Positions 18,063 through 28,500 of a stretch of DNA of 64,000 bases are shown piece after piece. The stretch comes from Pyxidicoccus sp. MSG2. Lineage in GTDB: Bacteria > Myxococcota > Myxococcia > Myxococcales > Myxococcaceae. The translations under genes and the position numbers were made by a program. The stretch spans positions 11,742,001 to 11,806,000 of the forward strand of contig NZ_JAPNKC010000001.1 in NCBI RefSeq assembly GCF_026626705.1. Direction: 5' to 3'. Within the stretch, counting starts at the first letter, position 1. Every line of letters starts with the position of its first letter. Below the pieces are notes generated by a model. The model had not been told where the DNA came from and made no database searches. It saw nothing but the letters and a program-made list of their open reading frames with translations.

Positions 18063-18078
18063 CCCTTCCCCCGAAGGG
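18063..18078. terminator. Possible bidirectional hairpin between convergent genes
   Basis: CCCTTC (18063-18068) and GAAGGG (18073-18078) form a six-base stem with a CCCC loop, in the gap between the Crp-family gene (plus) and the FadL-type gene (minus). No T-tract follows on either strand, so termination activity is doubtful. Confidence 0.3.
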
Positions 18079-18116
18079 GTCCCGTCAATTACTGGCGTGA
18101 CAGGGGTTGCAAGGAA

Positions 18117-19310
18117 TTACATCGAGTAGCCGAGCGTCACGCCGAGCACGTGCGCGGTGCCGGAGTAGTTCCCTTCGATGCCCGGCGCCTTGCTCTCCGT
18201 GTCCGCGAGCAGGACGAACTGGTATCCCGCGTCCGCGCGCAGCTTGCCCAGCTTGTAGCCGGCGCCCACGGTGATCTTGTAGCGGTCCGCGTCCGGCAGG
18301 TCCGGCGTCAGCGTCTCGGCGGGGCTGGGCGACAGGTCCATCACGAAGCCCGCGCGCAGCTGCACTTCCGGCGTCAGGCCGTACTCCGCGCCCAGGTGGT
18401 ACTTCGCCTTCGCCACCCACTTCTTGGCCACCGGGTTGTTCAACGCGGGGTTGCCCGGGAACTGGATGGTCAGCTCCTGGAAGCTCGCCCAGTCCACCAG
18501 CTGGATGTCCAGCGCCACCGTCAGCCGCTCCATGGGCCGGGTGGCGAGGCCGAGCGACAGCGTCGCCGGGAACTTCACGTCCGCCTCTACCGCCTGGTCC
18601 ACCAGCCGGTTCTGGAACTCCAGCGGCACGTTCTGGAAGTCCGCGCTGCCCTTGAAGGTGCTGGACACCTGGCTGCGGTAGTGGACGCCCACCGTCAGCT
18701 CGTCCTTCAGGATTTCTGCCTGGAGGCCCGCGTTGAAGCCCACGCCCCAGGCGCCGCCGCCCAGGTGCACCGCGCCCTCGCTCTCGATGAAGTTCAGCGA
18801 GCGCTTCAGCTCCACCGTGCTGCGCACGATGTCCACGCCCACGCCCAGGCGGATGCTCTCGTGCACCTGATACGCGAAGGTGGGGTTGATGTAGTAGGCC
18901 GCCAGGCTGGACTCACGGCCCTTGAAGCGGCCCACGAAGTCATCCACCCAGCGGCTGCGCGCGCCATAGGGCGTGTACGCGCCCAGGCCGAACGCCGCCT
19001 TCTCGAAGGGGCGGTAGACGGCGAACACGTGCGGCGGCGGCGACAGCGTCATCTTCTGGCCCTGCGCCGCGCCACCCGTCGGGGTGAACTCGATGCTGGG
19101 CAGGATGCCGGTGTCGCCGAGGGTGATGTCCAGCGTCTTCACGCCGAGGATGTTGGCGGCGTTCGAGTAGATGGCCGACGAGTCGTCCAGCACGGCCGTG
19201 GCCGCGTTGCCCATGCCCGTCGAGCGTGCGCTTTGGGTGTCGATCTGGAAACCCGCGGCCTGGCTGGCACCGGCGGCGAGCAGCGTCACTAGGGAGAGCG
19301 TCTTCTTCAT
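18117..19310 (-). CDS. FadL/OmpP1/TodX-family outer-membrane transport protein
   Basis: The 397-residue protein starts with a signal peptide (MKKTLSLVTLLAAGASQA, cleavage before AGFQ). It continues with the family N-terminus (GFQIDTQSARSTGMGNAATA), which forms the hatch of FadL-type channels. The remainder alternates amphipathic beta-strands, including FGLGAYTPYGARSRW and AKYHLGAEYGLTPEVQLRAGFVMDLSP, typical of a 14-stranded barrel, and it ends in VTLGYSM. It probably moves long-chain fatty acids or other hydrophobic compounds across the outer membrane. The gene is convergent with the Crp-family gene and separated by 154 bases, without a recognisable signal, from the glycosyltransferase gene. 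Any link to the lipopeptide locus (fatty acid supply) is speculative. Confidence 0.85.
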   Translation of the reverse strand: MKKTLSLVTLLAAGASQAAGFQIDTQSARSTGMGNAATAVLDDSSAIYSNAANILGVKTLDITLGDTGILPSIEFTPTGGAAQGQKMTLSPPPHVFAVYRPFEKAAFGLGAYTPYGARSRWVDDFVGRFKGRESSLAAYYINPTFAYQVHESIRLGVGVDIVRSTVELKRSLNFIESEGAVHLGGGAWGVGFNAGLQAEILKDELTVGVHYRSQVSSTFKGSADFQNVPLEFQNRLVDQAVEADVKFPATLSLGLATRPMERLTVALDIQLVDWASFQELTIQFPGNPALNNPVAKKWVAKAKYHLGAEYGLTPEVQLRAGFVMDLSPSPAETLTPDLPDADRYKITVGAGYKLGKLRADAGYQFVLLADTESKAPGIEGNYSGTAHVLGVTLGYSM

Positions 19311-19464
19311 GGTGTGGGGCAGGGCAGTCGCTGTGAGGAAGCGCGACTATAGGCGGAAGGCCGGCCTGCTTGCAGCCGAGGGCTCCATCCGGTGGAGGTT
19401 TCCCAGGACCGGACGCATGGCCCCGGCACCGGACGCACTCCCGGTGGGGGCGTCCGAGCGCGGC

Positions 19465-20730
19465 TCAGGCGAGGTGCCGCTCGATGACGTCCGCTCCGTC
19501 CTCCAGCTCGCGCGACTCCCGGCAGCTGCGCTTCATCGCCTCCATGGCCGCCGTGATGTCGTCACGCCCGAGCAGGGCATCCACCCGCTCGGTGATGACC
19601 CGCGCGTCCCAGGTTCGGACACTCCCCCGGAGCCCGAGCCGGTGGTGCACCAGCCGCGCCGCCAGTCCGGGCTGGTCCGCCGAGAAGGGGAACAAGAGCA
19701 TCGGGACGCCGAAGTACAGCGCCTCCCGGACGGAGCCGATGCCGCCGTGGTTCAGGAACAGCCGTGCCCGGGCGAGGACCTCCAGTTGGGGGACGGAGGA
19801 CTCCACGCGGATGGACGGCGGCAGTGCCTGGCTCCGGAGCCGCTCGGCCAGGGCTCCGCAGCTGATGATGAGCTGCCAGCCCTCGCGCCGCCGGAAGGAG
19901 TCGATGACGGCGGTGAAGAAGCGGAGCGCGGGTGCCTGGTACTCGCCGAACGTCCCCAGCGAGCAGTAGGCGAGCGGCTTCGACGCGTCATGCCCGCTCC
20001 AGTCGAAGGTGCCATCCTGTCGCGAGGGCTCCACGCTGGTGCCCAGGTAGTGACGGTGCGGGAGGTCTTTCAGCGGCTCGAAGTCCAGGGCGCGGGGGCC
20101 AATCACCAGCTCCGGCACCTCCGGGCGGTAGCCGAAGTCTCCCCACCGCAACCGGCCTCCCGCACGGTGGACGCGCCCGAGGGCGTCGTGGCCGGCCCAG
20201 CCGAGCAGCCGGTCATACGCGCTCCGCTTCCAGGGGATTCTCGCCTGGAACGCCCACGCCACGAGGTTGCGCACCCGGGCACCGGCGCCTTCGCGCGGAG
20301 GAACCACCGGCGAGTGCACGGGCGGGTAGTCCAGCGAGAAGGGGGCGGAGTAGGTCGGGTTGAGGTTGAGGTACGGGAGCCCTCGCGAGTGCGCGCCCGC
20401 CGCCACGTTCCACACCACCGGATCCACCAGCACCCCGTCGAGTCCGTCCGCTTCCACCCACGCGTCGAAGGAGGCCGCGAGGTGCTCGTTGTAGCGCGCG
20501 CGGCGGTGCAGGAAGCTGAGGCCGGGGACCCGCGTCCTCCAGCTCGCGCGCAGGCGCAGCGTCTGGGCGTACCGGGCGCTCTCGAAGCCCTGGCGGGTGA
20601 CGTGCGCCTCGACGGACTCGGGTACGAAGTAGCGGACGCGGTGGCCCCGGCGCAGGAGCGTCCTCGCCAGCGCGAAGGTCGCGTTGAGGCCGCCGTACTC
20701 CGGCAGCATGTAGATACCCACCGTGGCCAT
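19465..20730 (-). CDS. MGT/GT1-type glycosyltransferase
   Basis: A 421-residue cytosolic glycosyltransferase of the GT-B fold (macrolide and UDP-glucuronosyl transferase type). The N-terminal domain shows YGGLNATFALARTLLRRGHRVRYF. The C-terminal domain has the donor-sugar motif region LFLNHGGIGSVREALYFGVPMLLFPFSADQP. The acceptor domain has NLNPTYSAPFSLDYPPVHSP. The ATG has a GGGGG ribosome site about seven bases upstream. It starts 39 bases after the ABC exporter gene on the same strand, probably in one transcript with it. Because that exporter is divergent from the megasynthase genes, this enzyme may decorate the lipopeptide. The acceptor and the sugar cannot be told from the sequence. Confidence 0.8.
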   Translation of the reverse strand: MATVGIYMLPEYGGLNATFALARTLLRRGHRVRYFVPESVEAHVTRQGFESARYAQTLRLRASWRTRVPGLSFLHRRARYNEHLAASFDAWVEADGLDGVLVDPVVWNVAAGAHSRGLPYLNLNPTYSAPFSLDYPPVHSPVVPPREGAGARVRNLVAWAFQARIPWKRSAYDRLLGWAGHDALGRVHRAGGRLRWGDFGYRPEVPELVIGPRALDFEPLKDLPHRHYLGTSVEPSRQDGTFDWSGHDASKPLAYCSLGTFGEYQAPALRFFTAVIDSFRRREGWQLIISCGALAERLRSQALPPSIRVESSVPQLEVLARARLFLNHGGIGSVREALYFGVPMLLFPFSADQPGLAARLVHHRLGLRGSVRTWDARVITERVDALLGRDDITAAMEAMKRSCRESRELEDGADVIERHLA

Positions 20731-20769
20731 GGCTCACCCCCTGGCGTGACTGCGGGCCTTCTTTTTACG

Positions 20770-22422
20770 TCATGCGCCCGTGAGGCGTCTCGCACCGGGC
20801 GCGGACTCCTCGGCGACGATGGCGCCGGACTCCAGCTTCACCAGCCGGTCCGCCACGTCGAAGTACCGATTGTCGTGGCTGATGACGACCACGGCCTTGC
20901 CGGCTGCCTTCAGGTCCGGCAGCAGCTCCCGGTAGAAGACCTCCTTGAACGTGGGGTCCTGGTCCGCGGCCCACTCGTCGAAGAGGTACACGGGGCGGTC
21001 CTCCAGGTACGCCGTCAGCAGCGCCAGCCGCTTGCGCTGGCCCGCGGACAGCTCCGTGGTGGAGAGCGCGCCGCTCGCGTCGATGCGGACCTTGTGCTCC
21101 AGTTGGAGCCGCCGCAGGTACGCGCGCGCCCGCTCCGCCACCTCGCCGGGCGCCAGGCCCAGCAGCGTGTCGAAGAGGTGGAAGTCGGAGAACACCGTCG
21201 CGAAGAGCTGGCGGTAGTGCTCGCGGTCCGTCTCGCCCACGGGGCGCCCGTCGACGCGCAGCTCCCCGGACTCCGGCGCGTAGAGGCCGGTGATGATCTT
21301 GGCGAGCGTCGTCTTGCCGCTGCCGTTGCCGCCCACGATGAAGACGATTTCACCGGGCCGGAGCGTCAGGTCGATGGGGCCCAGCGTGAAGGGCGTGTCC
21401 TCGCCCTCGCGCCGGTACGCGTGCGTGACGCCGACGAGCTCGATTCGGGACGGGGATGCGGGGGGCGCGACGGGGGCGAACGGCTCGGTTGCCTGGGACG
21501 TTGGGGTCAGCGCCAGCGCGTCGATGTGCTGGAGCGCGACGGCGCCCGCTCCCAGCGTGGGCAGCAGCGTCATCGTCGAGTCCAGCGGCTGCTGGAGGTA
21601 GAGGACGGCGAGCGTGTAGCCCACCAGCGTCGCGGTGGACACCGGGGCCAGGCCCGGCAGCGCGAAGAGCAGCAGCCCGATGAAGAAGAAGAACAGGCTC
21701 ATGCCCCAGCTGGTGGTGAAGATGTGGATGGTGGAGGCCTTCACCTGGCGCCGCTTCAGCTCCTCCGCCGTGGGGAACAGCTCCTGCGTGAGGAAGGCCG
21801 CCCGGCGTGCACGGTGGAGCTTCAGCTCCTTCAGCCCGTTCGTCAGCGAGCGCAGGTCGCGGAAGAAACGGTCATGCGTCTTCCTCGACTCGCGGAGCAG
21901 CCCGAAGATGTGCCGGGCGGGGAGCAGGTAGCTGGTGACTCCCAGCACCCCGAAGACGAGCAGTGCGAGGAACACCACCCGCGACATCACCGCGAGGTAC
22001 GTGAGACAGCCGAGGATGATGCCGCCGTTGATGAGCAGCGGCGGGAGGCACAACAGCCCCTGGGCGACGGCCTGGACGTCATCCACCAGTGTGGCCAACA
22101 GTCGATGTGTGCCCAGCTCCTCCAGCTGGCGCAGCGGTGTCGCGAGGATGCGCTGGCTGAGCTGATCCCGCATCGAGAAGGTGGTGCCCGCCTGCAGCCG
22201 CGTCAGTAGTAACTGCGAGCCGATGCGCGCGCCCAGCATCAGGACTCCCAGTGCCGCGAACCCGAGCACCGTGCCCCGGTCCGCCAGGGTTCCGCCGCTC
22301 GACAGGACGGAGTTGATGTGGGCGATGAGCCCCGCGCTCGAGGCGCCGGTCACGAGCCCGAAACACACTGCCAGTGCCACGGCACCGCGTGACCTGCGCA
22401 AGAGCAGGATGAGCAGGTTCAC
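20770..22422 (-). CDS. Cyclic-peptide-export ABC transporter (SyrD/PvdE type)
   Basis: A 550-residue ABC half-transporter with fused membrane and ATPase domains. About six transmembrane helices fill residues 1-290 (for example AVALAVCFGLVTGAS, INGGIILGCLTYLAV, FLALLVFGVLGVTSYL, MSLFFFFIGLLLFALPGLA). The ATPase domain has Walker A GGNGSGKTT (about 364-372), signature LSAGQRKRLA and Walker B PVYLFDEWAADQDP. The Asp-Gln-Asp-Pro end of Walker B and the overall length fit the exporters found beside siderophore and lipopeptide NRPS genes. The start is GTG with AAGGA about nine bases upstream. It is divergent from the first megasynthase gene by 108 bases, so it probably exports the lipopeptide or a precursor. 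Confidence 0.9.
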   Translation of the reverse strand: MNLLILLLRRSRGAVALAVCFGLVTGASSAGLIAHINSVLSSGGTLADRGTVLGFAALGVLMLGARIGSQLLLTRLQAGTTFSMRDQLSQRILATPLRQLEELGTHRLLATLVDDVQAVAQGLLCLPPLLINGGIILGCLTYLAVMSRVVFLALLVFGVLGVTSYLLPARHIFGLLRESRKTHDRFFRDLRSLTNGLKELKLHRARRAAFLTQELFPTAEELKRRQVKASTIHIFTTSWGMSLFFFFIGLLLFALPGLAPVSTATLVGYTLAVLYLQQPLDSTMTLLPTLGAGAVALQHIDALALTPTSQATEPFAPVAPPASPSRIELVGVTHAYRREGEDTPFTLGPIDLTLRPGEIVFIVGGNGSGKTTLAKIITGLYAPESGELRVDGRPVGETDREHYRQLFATVFSDFHLFDTLLGLAPGEVAERARAYLRRLQLEHKVRIDASGALSTTELSAGQRKRLALLTAYLEDRPVYLFDEWAADQDPTFKEVFYRELLPDLKAAGKAVVVISHDNRYFDVADRLVKLESGAIVAEESAPGARRLTGA

Positions 22423-22530
22423 GCCGTTCGTTCCTTCCGCCAGAGCCAGAGCCGGATTTCAGGAGCTCTTAGCTAACTTGCGCACCGCTCACCAGCGAAG
22501 ATATCCAGGCCATCCCCCCCTCTGGCGACC
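22423..22530. promoter_or_regulatory. Divergent promoter region, exporter/NRPS-1
   Basis: This 108-base intergenic stretch lies between two divergent start codons (GTG for the exporter, ATG for NRPS-1) and must hold the promoters for both. I see no convincing -35/-10 pair, no sigma-54 element and no Fur-like palindrome. No strong ribosome site precedes the NRPS-1 ATG (bases before it read CCCTCTGGCGACC). Confidence 0.5.
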
Positions 22531-25500
22531 ATGTCCCTTCCGCTCGCGCGAACCCCCCCGGCTGCGACCCTTCTGGAGCTGCTCGAAACCCGCGCTGGCT
22601 CGCTCGGCGAGCGGACGCTCTACACCTTCCTGGAGGACGGCGGTGATGACGCCGTCCTGAGCTACGCGGGCCTGCACCTGCGCGCCCGTCGCATCGGCGC
22701 GGCGCTGCAGACGCTGGCGAAGGCGGGCGAGCGGGCGGTGCTCCTCTACCCGCCGGGCCTGGAGTACGTCGCGGGCTTCTTCGGCTGCTTGTACGCCGGG
22801 CTGGTGGCCGTACCCGCGTACCCGCCGGACCCCATGCGGCTGGAGCGGACGCTGCCTCGCCTGCGCGCCATCATCCGCGACGCGCGCGCGAGCGTCGTGC
22901 TCACCACGTCCTTCATCCAGGAGATGGGGGAGGGGCTCTTCGAGGGGGCGCCGGAGCTGGCCGCGCTGCGCTGGGTGGCGACGGATGCGCTCCCCGAGGG
23001 CACGGAGTCGGGGTGGAAGCGCCCGGAGCCCGCGTGGGACACGCTGGCGTTCCTCCAGTACACGTCGGGCTCCACCGGTGACCCGAAGGGCGTGCAGCTC
23101 AGCCACGGCAACCTGCTGCACAACCTGGGGTTGATCTCCCACGCGTTCGAAGTGCGCGACGACAGCGTGGGCGTCATCTGGTTGCCGCCGTACCACGACA
23201 TGGGACTCATCGGCGGTGTCCTGCAGCCGCTGTACGCGGGCTTCCCCGTGGCGCTCATGTCGCCGCTCGCCTTCCTGCGGCGCCCGCGCTTCTGGCTGGA
23301 GGCGCTCTCGCGCTTCGGCGGCAGCATCAGCGGCGGTCCCTGCTTCGCCTTCGACCTGTGCGTGCGGAAGGTTCCACCCGGTGAGCGCGAGGGGCTCGAC
23401 TTGCGCCGGTGGGAGCTGGCCTTCTGCGGCGCCGAGCCCATCCGCCCGGAGGTGATGTCGCGCTTCACCGAGGCGTTCGCTCCCGCCGGGTTCCAGGGCG
23501 GAGCCCTGTATCCCTGCTACGGCCTCGCCGAGGGAACGTTGATTGCCTCGGGTGGGCGCAAGGGCGAGGGCGTGCTCACGCGCACCTGGGACGCGGCGGC
23601 CCTGGAGCGCAACGAGGCCGTGGAGGTTGTCGAGGGGCCCGGCTCGCGCCCGCTGGTCGGGTGCGGTGGGGCGATGCCGGACCAGACGCTGCTCGTCGTG
23701 GACCCGGAGACGCGCCGTCCGTGCCCGCCGGAGCGGGTGGGCGAGGTCTGGGTCTCCGGCCCGAGCGTCGCGCATGGCTACTGGGAGCGGCCCGAGGAGA
23801 GCGAGGCGGCCTTCGGCGCGACGCTCGCGGACGACGCGAGTGGGAAGCGCTTCCTGCGCACGGGAGATCTGGGCCTGCTGCGCGACGGCGAGCTGTTCGT
23901 CGTGGGCCGGCGCAAGGACCTCATCATCCTGCGCGGGCGCAACCTGCACCCGCAGGACCTGGAGCTGTCGCTGGAGCGAAGCCACTCCGCGCTCCGGCCT
24001 GGCTGCGGCGCCGCGTTCTCCATCGAGGTGGCGGGCGAGGAGCGGCTCGCGGTGATGTACGAGGTGGACACGCGCAAGCCGTGGACGCCGGAAGAAGTGG
24101 TGGCCGCCGTGCGCCGGGGCCTCTCCGAGGCGCACGAGGTGCAGCTCCACACGCTCGTCCTCATCGAGCCCGGTGCCCTGCCCAAGACGTCCAGCGGGAA
24201 GATTCAGCGCCGTGCCTGCCGCGCGGAGCTGCTCGCCGGGACGGCCCGGGCGGTGATGACGTGGAGCGAGTCGGATGCGGGGGAGGGGAGCGCGCCCGCC
24301 GTTGCTCCCGTCGCGCCCACGCAGCCGACCACCGTCGAGGAGCTGGAGACGTGGCTGCTGTCGCGCATCGCCGGCCGGCTCCGCGTCCCTCGGGAGTCGC
24401 TGGCGCGCGACGTGCCAATCACGTCCTTCGGCCTGGACTCGCTGGGTGCCGTCGAGCTGTCGAACGACCTCGAGTCCCTGGGCACCGTGCTCCGCATGGA
24501 GGTCCTGCTCCAGGGCCCCACCGTGGAGGCGCTCGCGCGCACGCTCTTCGAGGCTCGCGGCGCGGCGGCCGTTCCGGCGCTGGTCCATGGTGACGATGCG
24601 CGCCCGGCTCCGCTCACGTCCGCGCAGCAGCGGCTGTGGCTCTTCGAGCAGCTCCATGCCGGCAGTCCGGCGTACCACCTGCCCGCGGCGGTGCGGCTCA
24701 GCGGGGCGCTGGACGAGGACGCGCTGGAGCGCGCCTTCGCGGCCATCGCGGGCCGGCACGCCGTCCTTCGAGCCACGTTCCGCGAGGAGGACGGCACGCC
24801 CTCGCAGCTCATGCCGCCCGGGCTGTCGCCCTCGATTCGACGCGTGGACCTTCGCGAGACCCCAGCGGAGCGCGAGGCGGCGGCGCTCCGGCTGGCGCGG
24901 GAGGAGGCTCGCGCTCCGTTCGACCTCGCGCGGGGGCCGCTGCTCCGGCTCACGCTGCTTCGCCTCGACACGCACGAGTACCTGCTCGTCGTGGTGCTGC
25001 ACCACATCGTCTCGGATGGCGGCTCCTTCACCGTCCTGGCGCGCGAGCTGAGCGCGCTCTATGCGGCCTTCTCCTCCCAGGCCGAGGCTTCGCTGCCGCC
25101 GCTGCCGTTCCAGTACCCGGACTTCGTGCGCTGGCGCCGCGAGCGCGACGAGGACGCCGCGAGCGCCGCGTCGATGGAGTGGTGGAAGCAGCGACTGGCG
25201 GGGGCTCCGGCGGCGCTGGAGCTTCCGACGGACCATGCGCGCCCGCCCGTGCCGTCCTACGGAGGCGCCCGGATTCCACTGCACGTTCCCGAGGTCCTCA
25301 CGGCCCGGCTGGAGGCACTCGGCCGGGGTGAGGGCGCCACGCTCTTCATGACGCTGGTCGCGGCCTTCCAGGTGCTGCTGTCGCGCCACTCGGGACAGGA
25401 CGACCTCTGCATCGGCACTCCCGTCAATGGAAGGGAGCGGGCTGGGCTGGAAGGACTGATTGGGTGCTTCCTCGACCTGCTCGTCCTCCGGGGCTCGCTG

Positions 25501-28500
25501 GCCGGTGCGCCGCGTTTCCGTGAGCTGCTGGGGCGCACGCGCGAAGCCACGCTCGAGGCGTTCGCGCATCGGGGTGTCCCGTTCGAGCGACTGGTGGATG
25601 CCGTGCAGCCCGCGAGGGACCGTTCCCGCGCGCCGCTGTTCCAGGTGCTGTTCGTGCTCCAGCCGGAGCCTGGTGCGGCGCTCGCGCTGCCAGGGCTGGA
25701 CGCCCGCCGCGTGGAGGTCGACCCCGGCGCCACGCCCTATGACCTGACGCTCTCCCTCGCGAGGGGCGCGAGCGGCCTGGAGGGGTGGCTCGAGTACGCC
25801 ACGGACCTCTTCGACGCGCCCACCGCCCACCGGATGGCGCAGCGGCTCCAGGTGTTGCTGGAGGCCGTTGCCGTCAATCCCGATGAGCGCATCTCCGCGC
25901 TTCCGCTCCTCCCGGAGTCCGAGCGGCGTCAGGTGCTGGTGGACTGGAACGACACGCGCACGGACTTCGAGGAAGCGTGCATCCACACGCTCATCGAGGC
26001 CCGGGCCGCGCGCTCGCCGGAGACGGTGGCCGTGGTCTGCGGGGACGTGGAGCTCACGTGGGGCGCGCTGAACCGGCGGGCCAACGCGGTGGCGTGGCGC
26101 CTGCGCGAGCAGGGCGTGGGGCCGGAGTGCGTGGTCGGATTCTGCGCGGACCGCTCGGTGGACCTGGTGGTGGGCCTGCTGGGCATCCTCAAGGCGGGCG
26201 GCGCGTACCTGCCGTTGGACCCGTCGTACCCCGAGGCGCGGCTGGCGCTCATGCTGGAGGACGCGGCGGCGCCCGTGGTGCTCGCGCACCGGCACCTTGC
26301 GTCGGCGTTCCAGTCCGGTGGGCGCGCCGTGGTGCTGGTGGATCCTCCCAGCGGTCCCGACGAGGCGGAGGCGCCTCCCGCCTGCGGCGTGGGGCCCGAC
26401 AACCTCGCCTACGTCCTCTACACGTCCGGCTCCACCGGGCGGCCCAAGGGCGTGCTGATTCCGCACCGCAACGTCTCCAGTTTCTTCACCGGCATGGATG
26501 CACGCGTGGGCGCCACGCCGGGGACGTGGCTCGCGGTGACGAGCGTGTCCTTCGACATCTCCGTGCTGGAGCTGCTCTGGACGTTGTCGCGAGGCTTCAA
26601 GGTCGCCGTGCAGGGAGAGCAGGGCGCCCTGGCCGCGGCTCCGCGCCGGGCGACCGCCGCGCGCCGCAAGCCCCTGGGCTTCAGCCTCTTCTACTTCGCC
26701 GCGGATGACGTGACTCCGGGCGCGGAGCGGTACCGGCTGCTGATGGAGGGCGCCCGCTTCGCGGACAGCCATGGCTTCGAGGCCGTGTGGACCCCCGAGC
26801 GGCACCTGCATACCTTTGGCGGGCTCTACCCCAGCCCGGCGCTGACGAGCGCGGCGGTCGCCGCCGTCACCCAGCGCGTGGACGTCCGCGCCGGCAGCGT
26901 CGTCCTCCCGCTGCACCACCCGGTGCGCGTGGCGGAGGAGTGGTCCTTCGTCGACAACCTGTCGAACGGGCGCGTGGGCATCTCCGTGGCCGCGGGCTGG
27001 CACGCGGATGACTTCGTGCTCGCGCCCGAGCGGTACGCGGAGCGCCGCGAGGAGGCCCGGCGCGACCTGGACCTCGTGCGCCGGCTCTGGCGCGGCGACG
27101 CGGTGCAACTGCCCAACGGCACCGGTGCTCCCGTCGAGGTCCGCATCCGTCCCAGCCCGGTGCAGCGCGAGCTGCCCATCTGGCTCACCGCCGCCGGCAA
27201 CCCGGACACCTTCCGCGACGCGGGACGCATGGGCGCGGGCGTGCTCACGCACCTGCTCGGCCAGCGCTGGGAGGAATTGCGCGAGCGTATCACCCTCTAC
27301 CGCGAGGCGTGGCGCGAAGCCGGCCACCCGGGCGATGGCCACGTGACGCTGATGCTCCACACCTTCGTTGGGCATGACGTGGAGCGCGTGCGTGAGACGG
27401 TGGAGGGGCCGCTGCGCCGCTACCTCACCAGCTCCGCGGACCTGATGCGGGGGCTGGGGCGCACGCTTGGCGTGGACCTGGACCCGAAGTCCGTTCGTCC
27501 GGAGGACCTGGACGCGCTGGTGGAGCGGGCCTTCTCGCGCTTCTTCGAGAGCGGCGGCCTCTTCGGTACCCCGCGCTCGTGCCGTGAGCAGATTGCCCGC
27601 ATCGACGCGCTCGGCGTGGACGAGGTGGCGTGCCTCATCGACTTCGGCGTGGACACGGACACGGTGCTGGCCCACCTGCCCGCGCTGGATGCCGTGCGGC
27701 AGCGCTGCGAGCGCGACTTCATGCTCCAGGGCCGTGACGGCGGAGCGGTGCCCGCGCAGTTGCGGCGGCACGGCGTCACGCACCTCCAGGTGACGCCTTC
27801 GCTCGCGCAGGCGCTGCTGCTGGAGCCCGACGCGACGGGCGCGCTCGCGGGCCTGGAGCGGATGCTGGTGGGCGGCGAGGCGCTCCCGGTGGAGCTGGCG
27901 GCGCGGCTGCGGGACACCGTGGGCGGGGCGCTGCTCAACATGTACGGCCCCACGGAGACCACCATCTGGTCGTCCACGCACCAGGTGGGCCAGGAGTCGG
28001 GGCCGGTCCCCATCGGGACGCCCATTGCGAATACCTCGCTCTACGTCCTGGATGCGGAGCTGCGGCCGACGCCCGTGGGCGTTCCCGGTGAGCTGTTCAT
28101 CGGCGGCGCGGGTGTGGCACGCGGCTATCACGCCCGGCCGGAGCTGACCGCCGAGCGCTTCCTGTCGGATCCGTATGGCGGCCATGCCGGGGCGCGGATG
28201 TACCGGACGGGAGACCGCGCGCGCTGGAGGGCAGACGGCACGGTGGAGTTCCTGGGGCGCGTGGACCACCAGCTCAAGGTCCGTGGCTTCCGCGTGGAGC
28301 CGGGGGAGATTGAAGCCGTCCTCGCGCGGCACCCTGGTGTGCGGCAGGCGGTGGTGGTGGCACGGGAGGACGTGCCCGGGAGCGCGCGCCTGGTGGCGTA
28401 CGTCGTTCCCCGGCCCGACGCGACGCTATCCGAGGACCTGCTGCGGACCTTCGCGCGGCGCTCCCTGCCCGAGCACCTGGTGCCGTCGAATGTCGTATCG

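Noticed and set aside
22489..28332. Very long antisense open frame opposite NRPS-1
   Set aside because: It is a GC-rich shadow of the NRPS frame: the sequence is low-complexity Arg/Ala/His-rich, no domain is recognisable, and all A, C and carrier motifs lie on the plus strand.
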